In this document: piece after piece, positions 16,077 to 16,931 of the stretch
Layout of the letters: each line of letters opens with the position of its first letter
Position numbering within the stretch: the first letter of the stretch is position 1
Origin: Polyrhizophydium stewartii
Taxonomy: Eukaryota; Chytridiomycota; Chytridiomycetes; Rhizophydiales
Length of the DNA stretch: 16,931 bases
Direction of reading: 5' to 3'
Assembly: GCA_027604665.1 (NCBI GenBank)
Contig: JADGIZ010000283.1
Location: forward strand, 1 to 16,931
The notes under the pieces: generated by a model
What the model saw: the letters and a program-made list of their open reading frames with translations, nothing else
Told to the model about the DNA's origin: nothing
Database searches by the model: none
Made by a program: the position numbers and the translations under genes

Positions 16077-16931
16077 TTATGCCCCGCCCGACGGCGCATC
16101 AGCACCACCGACGCCGCTACCACCAGCACCCGCGCCACTCTTGGGCTCAAAGTACTTGTCCCTGAACCGCGCATGCCCAAGCTCCTTGTACGCCGCGGCA
16201 GCCGAGACGACCAACCTGGCCGCCTCGCCGGCCGTCTGGGCCTGCACGACGCCCTCGGGCACGCCCTCGAGCTTCTCCATCGTGATGAGCCTGCGGCTCC
16301 ACTTGCCGAAATTCTGCTCGCTGTTGGCCACAAGCCGCAGCAGCGGGTGCGTCGGGATGTCCTGCGGCTCGTACTGCTCGTTGACCGTCGGCAGCCAAAA
16401 GACCAGGCGGCCGCCCGGCGCAAGGTGCGCGGCTGCAAAGGCAACCAGGTCCGCAATCACTTGGGACATTTCGTACGCGACGGTTTGTGGGTAGCGTGGC
16501 TCGCCGTTCCTGCATCGTTGGGGGGGGGGCAAGCGTGAGCAAGGTTGTGTGTGTTTGGTCGCGTGCAAGCGACAAGGGGTCAAGGGCAGGGGGGGAGGCA
16601 GTACGCACGGCTTGAATGCGGACGTGGTGGGCTTGGTCTTGGGGTTGCTTGCAATCTTCTTGGCGCCTGCGCGCACGCCGTACGGCGGCTGTCGTGCACG
16701 TCAGCCCACCCCTTCTCCTATGCGATGATCGCAGATGCTGCAGTTGCCACGATCGAAACTTACATCGCAAACAATGGCATCCCACCACTGTCCCGCGCGC
16801 CACGGATGGTGTGCTACAAGCCCACACACACAACATGCACACACACACAAACACACAAACACACACACACACACACGAACACACCCAACCCACACAGTCT
16901 CAGAGACACATCTCCGCACCCACCAGACCGC
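16077..16931 (-). CDS. TRM11: tRNA (guanine(10)-N2)-methyltransferase, C-terminal part (5' end outside the window)
   Basis: Minus-strand exons: 16813-16764, 16688-16609 and 16509-16077; a further exon may end at 16924 (donor GTGGGT, 16923-16918). The spliced protein reads HHPWRAGQWWDAIVCD, then PPYGVRAGAKKIASNPKTKP, TTSAFKPNGEPRYPQTVAYE, GGRLVFWLPTVNEQYEPQDI, NFGKWSRRLITMEKLEGV and HARFRDKYFEP. Family knowledge: TRM11, with partner TRM112, uses SAM to methylate N2 of G10 in tRNA. The DPPYG motif is the catalytic signature of these exocyclic-amine methyltransferases; here Asp is the last codon of one exon and PPYG the first of the next. The GRLVFWLP and RRLITMEK blocks match the TRM11 C-terminal half. 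The N-terminal THUMP region is not in the window. The protein ends with a Gly/Ala-rich tail (GAGAGGSGVGGADAPSGGA) beyond the usual KYF end. Confidence 0.93.
16510..16608 (-). other. stop-free 99-nt intron of TRM11
   Basis: Donor GTGCGT (16608-16603), acceptor GATGCAG ending at 16510, with a run of ten C on the sense strand (16529-16520) as pyrimidine tract. Splicing makes a CCG proline codon across the junction (CC|G) and joins SAFKP to NGEPRYPQ. The intron length is a multiple of three and has no in-frame stop, so retention would insert 33 Pro/Cys/His-rich residues. Confidence 0.8.
16689..16763 (-). other. intron splitting the TRM11 DPPYG motif
   Basis: Donor GTAAGT (16763-16758), a perfect consensus, and acceptor CGACAG ending at 16689, 75 nt, phase 0. 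A CTGAC branch word lies about 15 nt before the acceptor. Splicing joins DAIVCD to PPYGVRAG. Confidence 0.9.
16821..16888. repeat. CA/TG microsatellite, probably within a TRM11 intron
   Basis: Long runs of CA dinucleotides, interrupted by CAAACA and ATG words, lie just upstream (minus sense) of the acceptor GCTTGTAG that ends at 16814. On the sense strand this is a TG-rich run ahead of the acceptor, consistent with an intron. Conceptual translation gives only Val/Cys repeats. Confidence 0.8.

Noticed and set aside
14992..16494. 500-codon plus-strand open frame
   Set aside because: A shifted frame inside the F-box/LRR gene that runs past its stop into antisense TRM11. It is extremely Arg/Ala-rich and has no LRR pattern.
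16701..16919. 72-codon Cys/Val-rich minus-strand frame as a small cysteine-rich protein
   Set aside because: The Cys/Val run is translation of a TG microsatellite. Only the HHPWRAGQWWDAIVCD part is real, as a TRM11 exon bounded by TAG and GTAAGT splice sites.

Overview
The window looks like nuclear DNA of a zoosporic (flagellated) fungus, most likely a chytrid-grade lineage. It is GC-rich and holds spliced genes with short introns (75-206 nt, donors mostly GTRNGT, CTGAC-like branch sites). It also carries RNA polymerase III tRNA genes, fungal-type NPC2, TRM11 and F-box/LRR proteins, and an IQCH-type gene. IQCH is typical of organisms with motile flagella and is absent from most non-flagellated fungi. 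The taxonomic call is inference; no marker gene was available to confirm it.

Layout, left to right. (1) 1-345: a minus-strand tRNA-like element (26-98) and a well-formed minus-strand tRNA-Arg(ACG) (272-344). (2) 345-2145: about 1.8 kb with no recognisable gene. (3) 2146-2906, plus: two-exon NPC2-like secreted sterol/lipid-transfer protein. (4) 3126-7463, minus: large IQCH-like protein (IQ motif, ATP-grasp-like core, RG-rich tail), with a probable N-terminal exon at about 7688-7855. (5) 8020-10467, minus: PH-domain protein with a helical C-terminal module. (6) 10709-13263, minus: second PH-domain protein in two exons, with a 16-CAG polyglutamine tract. (7) 13551-15976, plus: F-box/LRR protein whose two exons are joined by an apparent GC-AG intron. 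(8) 16077 to the right edge, minus: the C-terminal half of TRM11, the tRNA G10 N2-methyltransferase, in at least three exons; its 5' end lies outside the window.

The genes do not form a pathway and read as ordinary dense fungal gene space. Genes 5 and 6 are tandem neighbours with the same architecture (N-terminal PH, long disordered middle, C-terminal helices) and similar length (about 815 and 818 residues). Genes 6 and 7 are divergent and share a short intergenic region; genes 7 and 8 are convergent, about 100 bp apart. Because the DNA is GC-rich and stop-poor, very long antisense open frames lie opposite most genes and were treated as shadows.

I found no mobile element, CRISPR array or clearly new multi-gene system. 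The points most worth a second look are the splice structures (GC-AG intron, DPPYG motif split by an intron, stop-free 99-nt intron), the defective tRNA-like element, and the two PH/helical proteins of unknown family.
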